NCBI GenBank assembly: GCA_041398705.1
Contig: JAWKUI010000001.1
Coordinates: forward strand, 682,001-746,000
Direction: 5' to 3'
From: NORP259 sp041398705
GTDB lineage: Bacteria; Planctomycetota; UBA1135; GCA-002686595
Length of the DNA stretch: 64,000 bases
Both the position numbers and the translations under genes were made by a program. Of the stretch, positions 47,097-56,789 are shown one piece after another. Under the pieces are notes generated by a model that did not search any database, was not told the DNA's origin, and saw nothing but the letters and a program-made list of their open reading frames with translations. Every line of letters starts with the position of its first letter. Position 1 is the stretch's first letter.

Positions 47097-49631
47097 ATGA
47101 ACCCCAAATCCCAGATCCGCCGGACCACCCCGCGTAGCGTGAAGGTGGCCGAACGGCTGGCCGAATTCGCCATCCGCGCCGGTGGCTTCGGAACGATCTT
47201 CGCCGTCGGTTTGATGATGGTGTTCCTGTTCTCGGTGGCCTGGCCGTTGTTCCGGTCGGCCGAGACCATCGAGGAGCAGACCGCCGCCGTGCCGCCCGGA
47301 CTGCCCGAAGTGCACCACTTGGGCGTCGACGAAGAAGGTCACCTGGCGTGGATGATCGAAGGCGAAGGGCGCCTGCGCTGCCTCGACCTGGACTCGGGGG
47401 AGACATTCCTGAACCTGGATGCGTTCCCCGACGCGGAAGTCACCGCCCTGGCGACGCCGTTCGTGGGGGAGACCTTCACCTTTGGTCTGTCCGACGGTTC
47501 CTTGCGCAAGGGCAAGATCGGATACAAGACCGAAGGGGTGTTCGAGGACGCCTGGCCGGCGGGGGAAACGCCGCTGAAACCGGGCGAGTCCCGCCGCATC
47601 GGTGAGACGTTCTTCGAGCGCGCCGAGGCCGCTGGCCTGCGCCGCACGACGTTCCACCACGATCTGGACGAGCCTTTCGAAACCGAACTCGGGGCCCCCG
47701 TGCAGTTCGTGGACCGGCTTGAGGCTCCGACGGGCGAGTTCTTCGGATTGGTCGGCGCGGGCGGTGAGGTGCAGATCCTGCGCGTGCGCGAAGAGGAGAA
47801 CATGCTCACCGGCGAGGTGGACCGGGAGATCAAGACCTCGGCCCTCAACGCCGCGTTGCCCGCCCGCGACGTGGCCCCCCATTGGGTATTCCTCGGCGCC
47901 GGCGCCAGCCAGGCCTACGTGGTCTATCCCGACGGGCACTGCGTCTTCCTCTCGCTTTCGATCTTCTCGAAGCCCGAGTTGGTGCAGGAACTCGAACTGG
48001 TGAAGCCTGGTCGCGCCCTGCACGGGGTCCAATTCCTGCCGGGCCGCACCACCCTGCTCGTGGCCGACACCGAGGGCGGGCTGTCCTCTTGGTTCAGCGT
48101 GCGCAACGAAGAGGCGGGCACCGTCGGCTTGACCCGGGTGCTCGAGTACGTGACCGATGGCCCTGCGCTGCAGGCTTTGGCCTTCTCCAGCCGCTCGCGC
48201 ATGTTCCTGACCGGCCGCGCCGACGCCTCCCTGACCGTGTGGCAAAGCACCCTCGGCAGCGTGGTGCACCGGCTCGACGTGCCCGCAGGCGAGAGCTACC
48301 GCGCCCTGGCCTTCCACCCGCGCCAAGACGGCGTGGTCGCCCTGACGGACAAGGGACTGCACAATTGGCGCGTGGACTTCGGTTATCCCGAGTCGACCCT
48401 GAAGTCGATGTTCGCGCCGATCTGGTACGAAGGGTACTCCCAGCCGTCGCACGTCTGGCAGTCCTCCGCGAGCAGCGATGACTTCGAGCCGAAGATGGGC
48501 ATGTGGCCCCTGGTCTTCGGCACGCTCAAGGCGACCCTGTTCGCGATGCTCTTCGGCGCTCCGATCGCCGTGCTCGCCGCCCTGTTCACCAGCGAATACA
48601 TGCACGCCCGGTTGCGGGCCAGCACCAAGACCCTGGTCGAACTGCTCGCCGGCCTGCCCTCGGTGGTGCTCGGCTTCCTGGCCGCCCTGGTGGTCGCCCC
48701 CTACGTGCAACAACACCTGAGCGTCGTGCTGTCGGGCTTCTTCCTGACTCCGCTGGTGCTGCTGCTCGGCGCGCACCTGTGGCAGTTGCAGCCCACGGTC
48801 AAGCGCCGCAAGCGTTCGGGCCTGGTGCGCACCCTGTCGATTCTGGCCTGCATCCCCCTCGTCGGCCTGCTGGCGGTCGGAGTCGGTCCGGTGGTGGAGA
48901 AGCTCCTGTTCGCCGGCGATTCCCTCGCCTGGCTGGACCACCGCGTGGGCACCGCCGCTTCGGGCTGGTTCTTCCTGATGCTGCCCCTGTCCGCCGCCCT
49001 GGTGTTGATCCTCTTCACCCTGCGCCGCTCGCTCGATCCGAGCCCGATGACCTCGCTGCTGCGGTTCTTCGCGGGCGTTGCGCTGACCTTGGTCGTGGCC
49101 GCCGGCCTGGCATTCCTGCTGCAAGCCATCGGTTTCGATCCCCGCGGCGGCATCATCGATACCTACGAGCAGCGCAACGCACTCGTGGTCGGCATCGCCG
49201 TCGGCCTGGTCGTGCTGCCGCTCGTGTACACCCTGACCGAAGACGCCCTTGGCGAAGTGCCGCAGAACCTGCGCGAAGCGTCGCTGGGCGCGGGTGCGAC
49301 CCCGTGGCAGACCGCCGTGCGGGTGGTGCTGCCCTTTGCCACCAGCGGCATCTTCTCCGCCCTGATGGTCGGCTTGGGCCGGGCGGTGGGTGAGACGATG
49401 ATCGTGTTGATGGCGGCGGGCAACACGCCGCTCACCGAGTGGAACGTGTTCAACGGTTTCCGGACCCTGGCGGCGAACATCGCGACGGAGATTCCGGAGG
49501 CCGTGGTCGGCAGCGCCCACTACCGCGCGCTGTTCTTCACCGCGCTGCTGCTGTTTGCGATGACCTTTGTGATCAACACCCTGGCGGAGCTGGTTCGCCG
49601 TCACTTCCGGGGCAAGGTGCGTGCGCTATGA
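47097..49631 (+). CDS. pstC: Phosphate ABC permease PstC with large propeller-like insertion
   Basis: PstC is one of the two membrane subunits of the phosphate importer. The 844-residue protein is about twice the usual length. After TM1 (near 30-53), residues 60 to about 460 form an extracytoplasmic domain with repeated strands (HHLGVDEEGHLAWMI, GRTTLLVADTEGGLSSW and RSRMFLTGRADASLTVW), resembling a WD40-like propeller. The permease core starts near residue 467 (MGMWPLVFGTLKATLFAML). It has an inserted multi-helix segment and the EAA loop EVPQNLREASLGAGATPW near 720. The stop overlaps the pstA start as ATGA. Confidence 0.92.
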   Translation: MNPKSQIRRTTPRSVKVAERLAEFAIRAGGFGTIFAVGLMMVFLFSVAWPLFRSAETIEEQTAAVPPGLPEVHHLGVDEEGHLAWMIEGEGRLRCLDLDSGETFLNLDAFPDAEVTALATPFVGETFTFGLSDGSLRKGKIGYKTEGVFEDAWPAGETPLKPGESRRIGETFFERAEAAGLRRTTFHHDLDEPFETELGAPVQFVDRLEAPTGEFFGLVGAGGEVQILRVREEENMLTGEVDREIKTSALNAALPARDVAPHWVFLGAGASQAYVVYPDGHCVFLSLSIFSKPELVQELELVKPGRALHGVQFLPGRTTLLVADTEGGLSSWFSVRNEEAGTVGLTRVLEYVTDGPALQALAFSSRSRMFLTGRADASLTVWQSTLGSVVHRLDVPAGESYRALAFHPRQDGVVALTDKGLHNWRVDFGYPESTLKSMFAPIWYEGYSQPSHVWQSSASSDDFEPKMGMWPLVFGTLKATLFAMLFGAPIAVLAALFTSEYMHARLRASTKTLVELLAGLPSVVLGFLAALVVAPYVQQHLSVVLSGFFLTPLVLLLGAHLWQLQPTVKRRKRSGLVRTLSILACIPLVGLLAVGVGPVVEKLLFAGDSLAWLDHRVGTAASGWFFLMLPLSAALVLILFTLRRSLDPSPMTSLLRFFAGVALTLVVAAGLAFLLQAIGFDPRGGIIDTYEQRNALVVGIAVGLVVLPLVYTLTEDALGEVPQNLREASLGAGATPWQTAVRVVLPFATSGIFSALMVGLGRAVGETMIVLMAAGNTPLTEWNVFNGFRTLAANIATEIPEAVVGSAHYRALFFTALLLFAMTFVINTLAELVRRHFRGKVRAL

Positions 49632-51316
49632 GCAAGGACATCAAGAATCTGTCCGAGGCGGAACGCCAGGAGATCCGGGAGGCCATGCGGCGCGTGCCGC
49701 AGGTGGCCCACGGGGAGCTGGCGGTCTGGTTGGCGGGTGGCGCCCTTTCCTTGGCCGTTCTGATCATCGTCGGCATGGTCGGATTGATCGTGTACCAGGG
49801 TGGGCGGGCCTTCTGGCCCGATGCGCTGGTGACGGTCACCGATGTCGACGGCAAGCAGCACCTGGGTGAGGTGCAGGAAGAGGGGCTCGCGCCCGCGACC
49901 GAAGATCAACCCGCGCGCCGCCGCGTGCTGATGCGCACGGAGAACTTCCGCTGGAGCGGTAAGCACTCGGAGTGGGTGCTGCCGGATGAAAACAAAGCCA
50001 TCGAGACCCCCGAGTGGGCGGTTCTCGTGGAGTTGCTCGAAGAGGGGCGCATCGTCGGCGTTCCCACGAGTTTCCGCGTGGATGGCAAGGTGCTCGCCTC
50101 CGACTCGGCGCAGGTCTGGGACCGGTTCCTCGAACATCGGGATCAGGTGCACGACCGCCACATGGAGATCGAGCACATTAAGTCGGGTGCCATCGCCAAG
50201 GGTAGCCGGCAGGAAGAGAAAGCCCGCCTGGCCGTGCGCAAAGTCGAACTGGCCCACGGCACCGATTCCGCCGAGCATAAGGCGGCCCAGGCGGACTACG
50301 AGAAAACGCTCGAGACCTTGCACCAGCGCCAGCGGGAGTCGGAAACCCGCATCGCTGAGCTGAACGAGATCAACGGGCGTTACGAGGTGGGCTTCACCTT
50401 CCAGGACGGCACCGAGGTCTACCGGCCGATGGCCGAAATCGTGCGCATGGTGCCGGTCAACCGATTGGGCCTGATGGGCAAACTCGGCGTCTACTGGGAC
50501 CGCTGGCGGGAGTTCCTGACCGACAAGCCGCGCCACGCCAACAGCCAAGGCGGCATCTGGCCGGCGCTATTCGGCACGGTGGTCATGACGATGATCATGT
50601 CGATCATGGTGGTGCCCTTCGGCGTGCTCGCGGCCTTGTACCTCAAGGAATACGCCAAACCCGGCCTATTCGTCTCGCTCGTGCGCATCGCCGTCAACAA
50701 CCTGGCCGGCGTGCCTTCGATCGTGTTCGGCGTCTTCGGCCTCAGCTTCTTCTGCTACATCGTCGGCGCCAAGATCGACGACTGGTTCTTCTCGGCCAGC
50801 CTGCCCAACCCGACCTTCGGCAAGGGCGGCATCCTGTGGGCCTCGCTGACCTTGGCCCTGCTGACCCTGCCTGTCGTGATCGTGGCCACCGAAGAAGCCC
50901 TGTCGGCCGTGCCCCAATCCATGCGCGAAGGCAGCTACGGCTGCGGCGCCACCCGCTGGCAGACCATCCGCCGGGTCGTGCTTCCGCGCGCCATGCCGGG
51001 CATCATGACCGGCATGATCCTCGCCATCGCGCGGGGAGCGGGCGAAGTGGCTCCCTTGATGCTGGTCGGCGCGGTCAAGATGACCCAGGACCTGCCGATC
51101 GACCTCTCGGAAGCTCCCTTCCTGTTCCCCCAGCGCAGTTTCATGCACCTGGGCTTCCACATCTACGACCTCGGGTTCCAAAGCCAGGACTCCGAAGCCG
51201 CCCGTCCCATGGTGTTCGCCACCACCCTGCTCCTGATCGGCATCGTGGTCGGTCTCAACCTGGGTGCGATCTGGATCCGCGCGCGCTTGCGCCGCAAATT
51301 CCGGGCCGCCCGCTAG
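49628..51316 (+). CDS. pstA: Phosphate ABC permease PstA with large extracytoplasmic insert
   Basis: PstA is the second membrane subunit. It has 562 residues against about 300 in E. coli. After TM1 (near 38-60) there is an insert of about 240 residues. Part of this insert, near 165-245, is charged and heptad-like (HDRHMEIEHIKSG, ADYEKTLETLHQRQRE), suggesting a coiled coil. The permease core begins near residue 308 (GIWPALFGTVVMTMIMS) and contains the EAA loop AVPQSMREGSYGCGATRW near 432. It is coupled to pstC by a four-base overlap. The match in size with the PstC insertion suggests that the two extra domains interact with PstS or the outer envelope. Confidence 0.92.
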   Translation: MSKDIKNLSEAERQEIREAMRRVPQVAHGELAVWLAGGALSLAVLIIVGMVGLIVYQGGRAFWPDALVTVTDVDGKQHLGEVQEEGLAPATEDQPARRRVLMRTENFRWSGKHSEWVLPDENKAIETPEWAVLVELLEEGRIVGVPTSFRVDGKVLASDSAQVWDRFLEHRDQVHDRHMEIEHIKSGAIAKGSRQEEKARLAVRKVELAHGTDSAEHKAAQADYEKTLETLHQRQRESETRIAELNEINGRYEVGFTFQDGTEVYRPMAEIVRMVPVNRLGLMGKLGVYWDRWREFLTDKPRHANSQGGIWPALFGTVVMTMIMSIMVVPFGVLAALYLKEYAKPGLFVSLVRIAVNNLAGVPSIVFGVFGLSFFCYIVGAKIDDWFFSASLPNPTFGKGGILWASLTLALLTLPVVIVATEEALSAVPQSMREGSYGCGATRWQTIRRVVLPRAMPGIMTGMILAIARGAGEVAPLMLVGAVKMTQDLPIDLSEAPFLFPQRSFMHLGFHIYDLGFQSQDSEAARPMVFATTLLLIGIVVGLNLGAIWIRARLRRKFRAAR

Positions 51317-51335
51317 TACCCTGATTCCCACGACC

Positions 51336-52244
51336 ATGGTTCCCCGCGAAGCTTCCGAAAGCACCCCGACCATGCCCGAGCCCACCTCGAATCCCCAAAA
51401 CGCCGGCCGCGCCAAACCGGGCAACCTGTTCCAAGCCATCGAACAGGGCATCCCGTTCCAGACCGCGCTGCACAAGGAGATGAACAAGCTCCAGAGTGTG
51501 GTCGAGGTCCAGAACTTCAAACTGTGGTACGGCAAGTCGCAGGCCCTGCACGACATCAGCCTGACCCTGCCGGTGGGCAAGGTCACCGCTCTGATCGGCC
51601 CGTCGGGCTGCGGCAAGTCGACCTTGCTGCGCAGCGTCAACCGCATGAACGACCTGGTGGACGGCGTGCGCACCGAGGGGTCCATGACCCTGAACGGCGA
51701 GCCGATCTACGCGCCGGGCGCGGATGTGATCGAGCTGCGCAAGCGCATCGGCATGGTGTTCCAAAAGCCGAACCCCTTCCCGATGAGCATCTTCGAGAAC
51801 GTGGTTTACTCGCTGCGCATCGCGGGCATCCGCAAAGCCAGCATCCTGCAGGAGGCCTGCGAGCAGAGTCTGCAGCGGGCTGGCCTCTGGGAAGAGGTCA
51901 AGGACCGCCTGAAGTCGAGCGCCCTGCAGATGTCCGGCGGTCAGCAGCAACGTCTGTGCATCGCCCGCGCCATCGCGGCGCAGCCCGAGGTGTTGCTGCT
52001 CGACGAACCCTGCTCGGCCCTCGACCCGATCGCCACCGGCCGCATCGAAGACCTGATCGACGAACTGCAGGGCGACTACTCGATCCTGATGGTGACCCAC
52101 AACATGCAACAAGCATCGCGGGTCAGCGCCTACACCGCCTTCATGTACCTGGGCCGCCTCGTCGAGTATGGCCCGACCGAAGGCATCTTCATGAATCCCA
52201 AGTTGACCGAGACCGAAGACTACGTGACCGGTCGCTTCGGCTGA
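51336..52244 (+). CDS. pstB: Phosphate ABC transporter ATPase
   Basis: PstB drives phosphate import by ATP hydrolysis on the cytoplasmic side. The 302 residues include Walker A GPSGCGKST at 88-96, a Q-loop in GMVFQKPNPFPMS, the signature MSGGQQQR, Walker B VLLLDEPCSALDP, and the switch histidine in MVTHNM. The N-terminus is about 50 residues longer than usual. A second in-frame ATG at 51372 or the one before KLQSVVEV could be the true start. It lies 20 bases after pstA. Confidence 0.95.
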   Translation: MVPREASESTPTMPEPTSNPQNAGRAKPGNLFQAIEQGIPFQTALHKEMNKLQSVVEVQNFKLWYGKSQALHDISLTLPVGKVTALIGPSGCGKSTLLRSVNRMNDLVDGVRTEGSMTLNGEPIYAPGADVIELRKRIGMVFQKPNPFPMSIFENVVYSLRIAGIRKASILQEACEQSLQRAGLWEEVKDRLKSSALQMSGGQQQRLCIARAIAAQPEVLLLDEPCSALDPIATGRIEDLIDELQGDYSILMVTHNMQQASRVSAYTAFMYLGRLVEYGPTEGIFMNPKLTETEDYVTGRFG

Positions 52245-52255
52245 TCCCAACCGCC

Positions 52256-52918
52256 ATGACGAAACACCTGCACACCGACCTGCAATCCCTGGAGCGCAAC
52301 CTCCTGGCGCTCGGCGCCCACGTGGAGGAAGCGGTCCGCCGTTCGATTACCGCGCTGACGATGCGCCGGCCCGACATCGCCGAGGAGGTCATCCAAGGCG
52401 ACCGGGAGATCGACATGGCGGAAGTCGCCCTTGAGGAGGACTGCCTCAAGGTCCTGGCCCTGCACCAACCCGTGGCCGGCGACCTGCGTTTCGTGACCGC
52501 CTGCATGAAGATCACCAACGACCTGGAGCGCATCGGCGACCTGGCGGTGAACATCAGCAAGCGCTCGATCGCCCTGTGCGACAGCCGCAAGAGCGGCGGC
52601 GATCCCCAGCAGTTGATGGAGATGGCCGAGAGCATTACGCACATGCTGCGCAACGCCCTCGACGCCTTCGTGCGCGAGGACGGCAGCAAAGCCCGCAGCG
52701 TGATGCGCGAAGACGATCGCATCGACGAGTTGCACAAGATCTGCCTGACCTCGATGATCGACAAGATGCAGGCGCAGCCCGATACCATCGCGGAATCGAT
52801 GCTCTACATCTCGATCTCCCGTCATCTCGAGCGCATCGCCGACCACACCACGAACATCGCCGAAGACGTGATCTACCTGGCCGACGGCGAGATCGTGCGG
52901 CACCAGCGCAACCCCTGA
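52256..52918 (+). CDS. phoU: Phosphate regulon accessory protein PhoU
   Basis: PhoU is a cytoplasmic three-helix-repeat protein that links PstB and PhoR and restrains phosphate signalling. The 220 residues show the two PhoU repeats with metal-site motifs: the EREIDxxE-like GDREIDMAEVALEEDCL and ITNDLERIGDLAVNIS in the first, and SISRHLERIADHTTNIAEDV in the second. It follows pstB by 11 bases and ends the operon before a strong hairpin. The assignment is secure. Confidence 0.95.
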   Translation: MTKHLHTDLQSLERNLLALGAHVEEAVRRSITALTMRRPDIAEEVIQGDREIDMAEVALEEDCLKVLALHQPVAGDLRFVTACMKITNDLERIGDLAVNISKRSIALCDSRKSGGDPQQLMEMAESITHMLRNALDAFVREDGSKARSVMREDDRIDELHKICLTSMIDKMQAQPDTIAESMLYISISRHLERIADHTTNIAEDVIYLADGEIVRHQRNP

Positions 52919-52938
52919 GCGTAGGGCAGCAGGATGGT

Positions 52939-52977
52939 GACGCCGGGCCCCGCGCAATCGGGGCCCGGCGTCGTTTC
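52939..52977 (+). terminator. Terminator of the pho-pst operon
   Basis: A perfect 14-base stem (left arm GACGCCGGGCCCCG) with loop CGCAAT is followed by GTTTC. It lies 20 bases beyond the phoU stop and meets the end of the convergent protease-hydrolase gene, so it may act in both directions. Confidence 0.8.
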
Positions 52978-54739
52978 AGCCCGCATCGGCGAGGGAGGCC
53001 CCGCTCAACATGCGCGCGATGAGGGCGGCACGGGTAGCCGGGTCGTCGTCGAGTTCCCCGTGGCTGCGCGCGCGGCATTGCGCGGGGTGCGTGAGCGGCG
53101 TGAGATGCTCGACCGCTCCAGGCCGCGCGGCGAGCGGTAGCCGGTGCAGGTCCCGGGCGAGGCCGAGCAGCGGAACCGGTCCCTTGCGCGACTGGTAACA
53201 GCGGGAAACCAGGTAGAGCAGGGACTTGCCATAGACCCCGGCCACCCCGTCGCGACGCTCGGCTCCATCGTCGAGCATCACGTTGCACAGCCGCGTGACC
53301 CGGCCTTGGTTCACCGCGGGCAGGATCGACGTCGAATAGAGCGCATGCGTGCACGCGGCGCCCAGCAGGAAGAGATTGTCGAAGAGCAGCGGGCTCTCCG
53401 GATCCAGGTCTGCGAGCAAATGCGCCAGGAAAATCGCGCCAGCGCTGTGCCCGCCCAAGTGCAGTCGCGGCCGCTGATCGGGCGCCAAACGCGCCAGGCT
53501 GCGTTCGAGGATCTGCATCGCCTCGTGCCCGGCGCGGCCCCGGCGGAAGGGACGGCTCGCGTCGCGTTGCATTTCGCGCCACAGGGCGCGACCCGGCCAG
53601 GCGGTGGAACGTTCGACCCAGTGGTCGGGAAGCAGACCGCCTGCGCGGCCCAGCGACAACCGGGGGAGTCGGCCGAGCAGGAGATCGCCGCATTCCTCCA
53701 GGAACCCCGTTTCCCAGACGAAGTGCACGCACCAGATCCCATGCCCTTCGAACTCCGCGTGCCAGGCCCGGGCCCGCCGCACGGCTTCGGTCGCGGTGTT
53801 CAACCCACCGTGCGCGTAGAGGTACAGGTGTTGAAGATCCCCCTCGCCGAGCCGTTCCTCCAGACACTGCTGCCATTCCGCGCCATCATTGGCATAACGA
53901 CCCGTGCGGACCCAATCGCCATCGTCGAAGTGCAGGAAGTCTCCGGTCAGCGCGGTGGTTTCTGGCTGGTCAGACCCTGCAATCGGCTGCCCTGGATCTG
54001 CGGGGTCGGCCTGACAAACCCACAGGTCCCAGACGTTGGCCTCGAAGTCCTCGAAGGTCCAGATCGCCGTGCCCGGGTACGAATGGTCCGGTCCCTGCAC
54101 ATGGGCCCAGGTCCGGCCCCAGGAATTCTGCACGAGGAAACCCTCGGCGTTGTAGCCGACGATGGCAAAGGCGTGGCCTTGTTCACCATCGATCGCCCCG
54201 TCGAACCGGATGCGCCCTGCGCGTGGATGATCCCAACCCGCATGGGTGGCGGCGCTCGCGAGCACCGCGCGGCCCTCGAGCAGGGCGCACATCACATCGC
54301 TGACGCGCTTTTCGATGCGAAAGTAGGCGCCCAATGGACAACGGCGGGCCGCCTCGACGCGTTGCCGCGTCAGACGCCCACTTTCCCCCGGCCGATACGG
54401 CCATTCGGTCTCCTGGCAGACCCCGTGTTTGTGCCAACCCTTGATCGCGCCGCGCACGCTGCTGCCTTCGTACGCTTGGCCCGGCCAGCGATCGTGGCGT
54501 TTGCCCATTTCGTACAGCATGCGTGCGCTGACCGCGCCGTGCCCTTCTTCCGCCGCCGCACGGATGTGGTCGATCACCGCCGCGAGGGCAAACCCTACAC
54601 ACGAGCCCTCGATGCCTTGATGCCGCAGGTGCAGATGCGCAGGGGCAGGCCAAAGTTCGGCCGGCAGGGGGCGCAAATGCGGCCGATACGGCCAATCCCG
54701 AAAATCTTCCCGGTCGGGAAGCAGTTTGTTGTCTTCCAT
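52976..54739 (-). CDS. Papain-like (C1A) peptidase fused to an alpha/beta hydrolase
   Basis: The 587-residue protein joins two hydrolase folds. The first 250 residues are papain-like: Q41 and C47 in RHQGIEGSCVGFALA, H189 in EQGHAFAIVGYN, and N205 in LVQNSWGR, forming the complete catalytic set. From about residue 300 there is an alpha/beta hydrolase with an LYAHGGLN oxyanion-type motif at 307-314 and a nucleophile elbow GHSAG with S432. No signal peptide is seen, so export, if any, is non-classical. It could process a peptide or an acyl substrate. It is co-directional with the UbiD gene, 32 bases away. The role is unknown. Confidence 0.83.
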   Translation of the reverse strand: MEDNKLLPDREDFRDWPYRPHLRPLPAELWPAPAHLHLRHQGIEGSCVGFALAAVIDHIRAAAEEGHGAVSARMLYEMGKRHDRWPGQAYEGSSVRGAIKGWHKHGVCQETEWPYRPGESGRLTRQRVEAARRCPLGAYFRIEKRVSDVMCALLEGRAVLASAATHAGWDHPRAGRIRFDGAIDGEQGHAFAIVGYNAEGFLVQNSWGRTWAHVQGPDHSYPGTAIWTFEDFEANVWDLWVCQADPADPGQPIAGSDQPETTALTGDFLHFDDGDWVRTGRYANDGAEWQQCLEERLGEGDLQHLYLYAHGGLNTATEAVRRARAWHAEFEGHGIWCVHFVWETGFLEECGDLLLGRLPRLSLGRAGGLLPDHWVERSTAWPGRALWREMQRDASRPFRRGRAGHEAMQILERSLARLAPDQRPRLHLGGHSAGAIFLAHLLADLDPESPLLFDNLFLLGAACTHALYSTSILPAVNQGRVTRLCNVMLDDGAERRDGVAGVYGKSLLYLVSRCYQSRKGPVPLLGLARDLHRLPLAARPGAVEHLTPLTHPAQCRARSHGELDDDPATRAALIARMLSGASLADAG

Positions 54740-54771
54740 GGCGCAATCCCAAAGGGGACCGCGCCCCCGCC

Positions 54772-56568
54772 TCAATCCAGGTGTCCGCGGTCCGAATCGC
54801 CCATCTCGACGTTGCCCCCGGGGAAGTATTCCTTCCAGCGTCGAGCCACGAGTGCGCTGGTATCCGGATCGCAGAAAAGCTCCTCGGGATACCCGGGCTT
54901 CATGCGCGCGTCGATCACGATCGGTGCATGCAGGCTGGCGTGGTGGTGCACCAGCCGCGTTTCGCGCGCGTGCATGTCGCGGGCGGGGTCAAAGCGCGTG
55001 AAGGTGGTCCACAGGAAGTTCGCGCTCGACCGCGTGGCGCGGCGGGCGTCGTCGGAGATCACGACGAGGGGCCAATCGGCGAACGCGGGATCCTGGGCGA
55101 CGGCCTTTGGATCGAGGTTCGGTGCAGCGGGTTCAACCACGAGGCAACCGGGGCAGAAGACCATCACGCGGCCGATGCCTTGGCCCGTGGCGCCCTGGAA
55201 GTCGCGCGGCAAATCGCGGATCGGCTCGCCGATGCCCAGCAGGATGCCTTTGGAACCGAGATCGATCTCCGGCCCCGCATAGTCGAGGCTGTCCATCGAC
55301 AGGTTCGGCAGCAGGAACAAGTCGCGGCGGAAATCGGCGCGCCGCAGCACGTATTCGAGGGTCGCGGGAAAGTCGCGCAGGTCCACCGCGCCGTCGGTGA
55401 GCAGCAGGAACTTGGTCAGCGAGAGCTGGCCTTCGCCGAGGATGCGGAAGGCGCTCATCATCGCCTCGCGTCGATAGCGCTCGCGGACCCGCGCCGCCGA
55501 AAGCGCGTGGTAGCCGGTTTCCCCGTACGACCAGAGGTCGCGCACCGAGGGCATGACCAGCGGGAACAATGGGCTCAGTAGCTCCTGCAGGAAATCCCCG
55601 ATGTAGAAGTCCTCCTGGCGCGGCTTGCCCACGACGGTCGCCGGGAAAATCGCATCCTTGCGGCGCAGCAAGCGATCGACCTTCATCCACGGATAGTCGT
55701 GAACTTCCGAGTAGTACCCGTAGTGGTCGCCGAAAGGCCCCTCGGGGCGCCGCGCGCCGGGCTGGATCGAGCCGCAGAGCACGAACTCGGCGGGCGCGAC
55801 GATCGGGTGCTCGCCGTAGGGATCGCGGGCCATGGGCAGCTTGCCACCCAGGCACATACTCGCGAGCAGTAGCTCGGGCACGTTTTCGGGTAGGGGCGCG
55901 ATCGCCGAGAGGATCAAAGCCGGCGGTCCGCCCAGGTGAATGCGCACGGGCAGCGCCTTGCCGAGCTCCTCCGCCCGGGCCAGATGGAATCCGCCGCCCT
56001 TGCCGATTTGCATGTGCACGCCGACCTCGTCCGGCCCGAAGACCTGGATGCGGTACATGCCGAGGTTCGGCACCCCCGTCTCGGGGTCGTGTGTCAGCAC
56101 CAGGGGCAGGGTCAGGAAGGGCCCGCCGTCCCGGGCCCACGTGCGCAGGGCGGGCAGGCGGTCGAGGGCGGGCCGGGACTCCTGGACCTCGAGCACCGGG
56201 CCGCTGGCCTTGGTTTTCGTGCCGACGCGGGCCAATTGGGTGAACAGCGAACGTTTGCCCCAGAGTTTGCCCAAGCTCGGCGGCATCAACTCCTCCGGCA
56301 GGCGAGCCACATCGCGCACCAGATCACCCGGCCGGGAGCCGAACGCCAGCTCGACGCGCCGCTGGGTGCCGAAGAGGTTGGTGACCAGCGGAAACCCGCA
56401 GCCGCGGACGTTTTCGAACAGCAGGGCCGGTCCGTTCGCCGCGATCACGCGCCGGTGGATTTCGGCCACCTCCAGGTCCCAGTCGACCTCGGCGGAGATG
56501 CGGATCAACTCTCCCTCGCGCTCGAGCTGATTGAGGAAGGCGCGCAGGTCGGCAGGGGCGTTTCGCAT
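54772..56568 (-). CDS. UbiD-family decarboxylase
   Basis: This is a prenylated-FMN-dependent non-oxidative decarboxylase of 598 residues. Family features include LRAFLNQLEREGELIRI at the N-terminus, FENVRGCGFPLVTNLFG, the MYRIQVFGPDEVGVHMQIGKGG stretch, GEHPIVAPAEFVLCGSI, and FGDHYGYYSEVHDYP. The length fits either UbiD or the futalosine-pathway menaquinone decarboxylase group. Because the quinone pathway here is unknown, I do not choose between them. The start MRNAPADLRAFL at 56568 matches the family; an earlier ATG at 56586 is possible. A UbiX partner is not in the window. Confidence 0.9.
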   Translation of the reverse strand: MRNAPADLRAFLNQLEREGELIRISAEVDWDLEVAEIHRRVIAANGPALLFENVRGCGFPLVTNLFGTQRRVELAFGSRPGDLVRDVARLPEELMPPSLGKLWGKRSLFTQLARVGTKTKASGPVLEVQESRPALDRLPALRTWARDGGPFLTLPLVLTHDPETGVPNLGMYRIQVFGPDEVGVHMQIGKGGGFHLARAEELGKALPVRIHLGGPPALILSAIAPLPENVPELLLASMCLGGKLPMARDPYGEHPIVAPAEFVLCGSIQPGARRPEGPFGDHYGYYSEVHDYPWMKVDRLLRRKDAIFPATVVGKPRQEDFYIGDFLQELLSPLFPLVMPSVRDLWSYGETGYHALSAARVRERYRREAMMSAFRILGEGQLSLTKFLLLTDGAVDLRDFPATLEYVLRRADFRRDLFLLPNLSMDSLDYAGPEIDLGSKGILLGIGEPIRDLPRDFQGATGQGIGRVMVFCPGCLVVEPAAPNLDPKAVAQDPAFADWPLVVISDDARRATRSSANFLWTTFTRFDPARDMHARETRLVHHHASLHAPIVIDARMKPGYPEELFCDPDTSALVARRWKEYFPGGNVEMGDSDRGHLD

Positions 56569-56789
56569 GGGGTGGGCCGGCGGCATCGGCGGCCCCCAGT
56601 CTGCGGTTCGAGCTGGGGCCGGGCAATCCTGCTTCGCGTCTGGGGCGGGTTGGATGCGGTCAAGGGGTGAAGATCCAGGTAAAAGTGACCTGGAATGGCC
56701 AGTGTTGCCGAGCTGGGTCCCGCATGTTCGGGCCATGGCCTACAATGGAGTCCCCGCCGGACGCACGCAGGCCGCGCGGGGAACGCGCC

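Noticed and set aside
47070..49604. 844-codon open frame antisense to pstC
   Set aside because: It has the same extent as pstC, is Gln/His/Arg/Gly-rich without motifs, and pstC is clearly the real gene.
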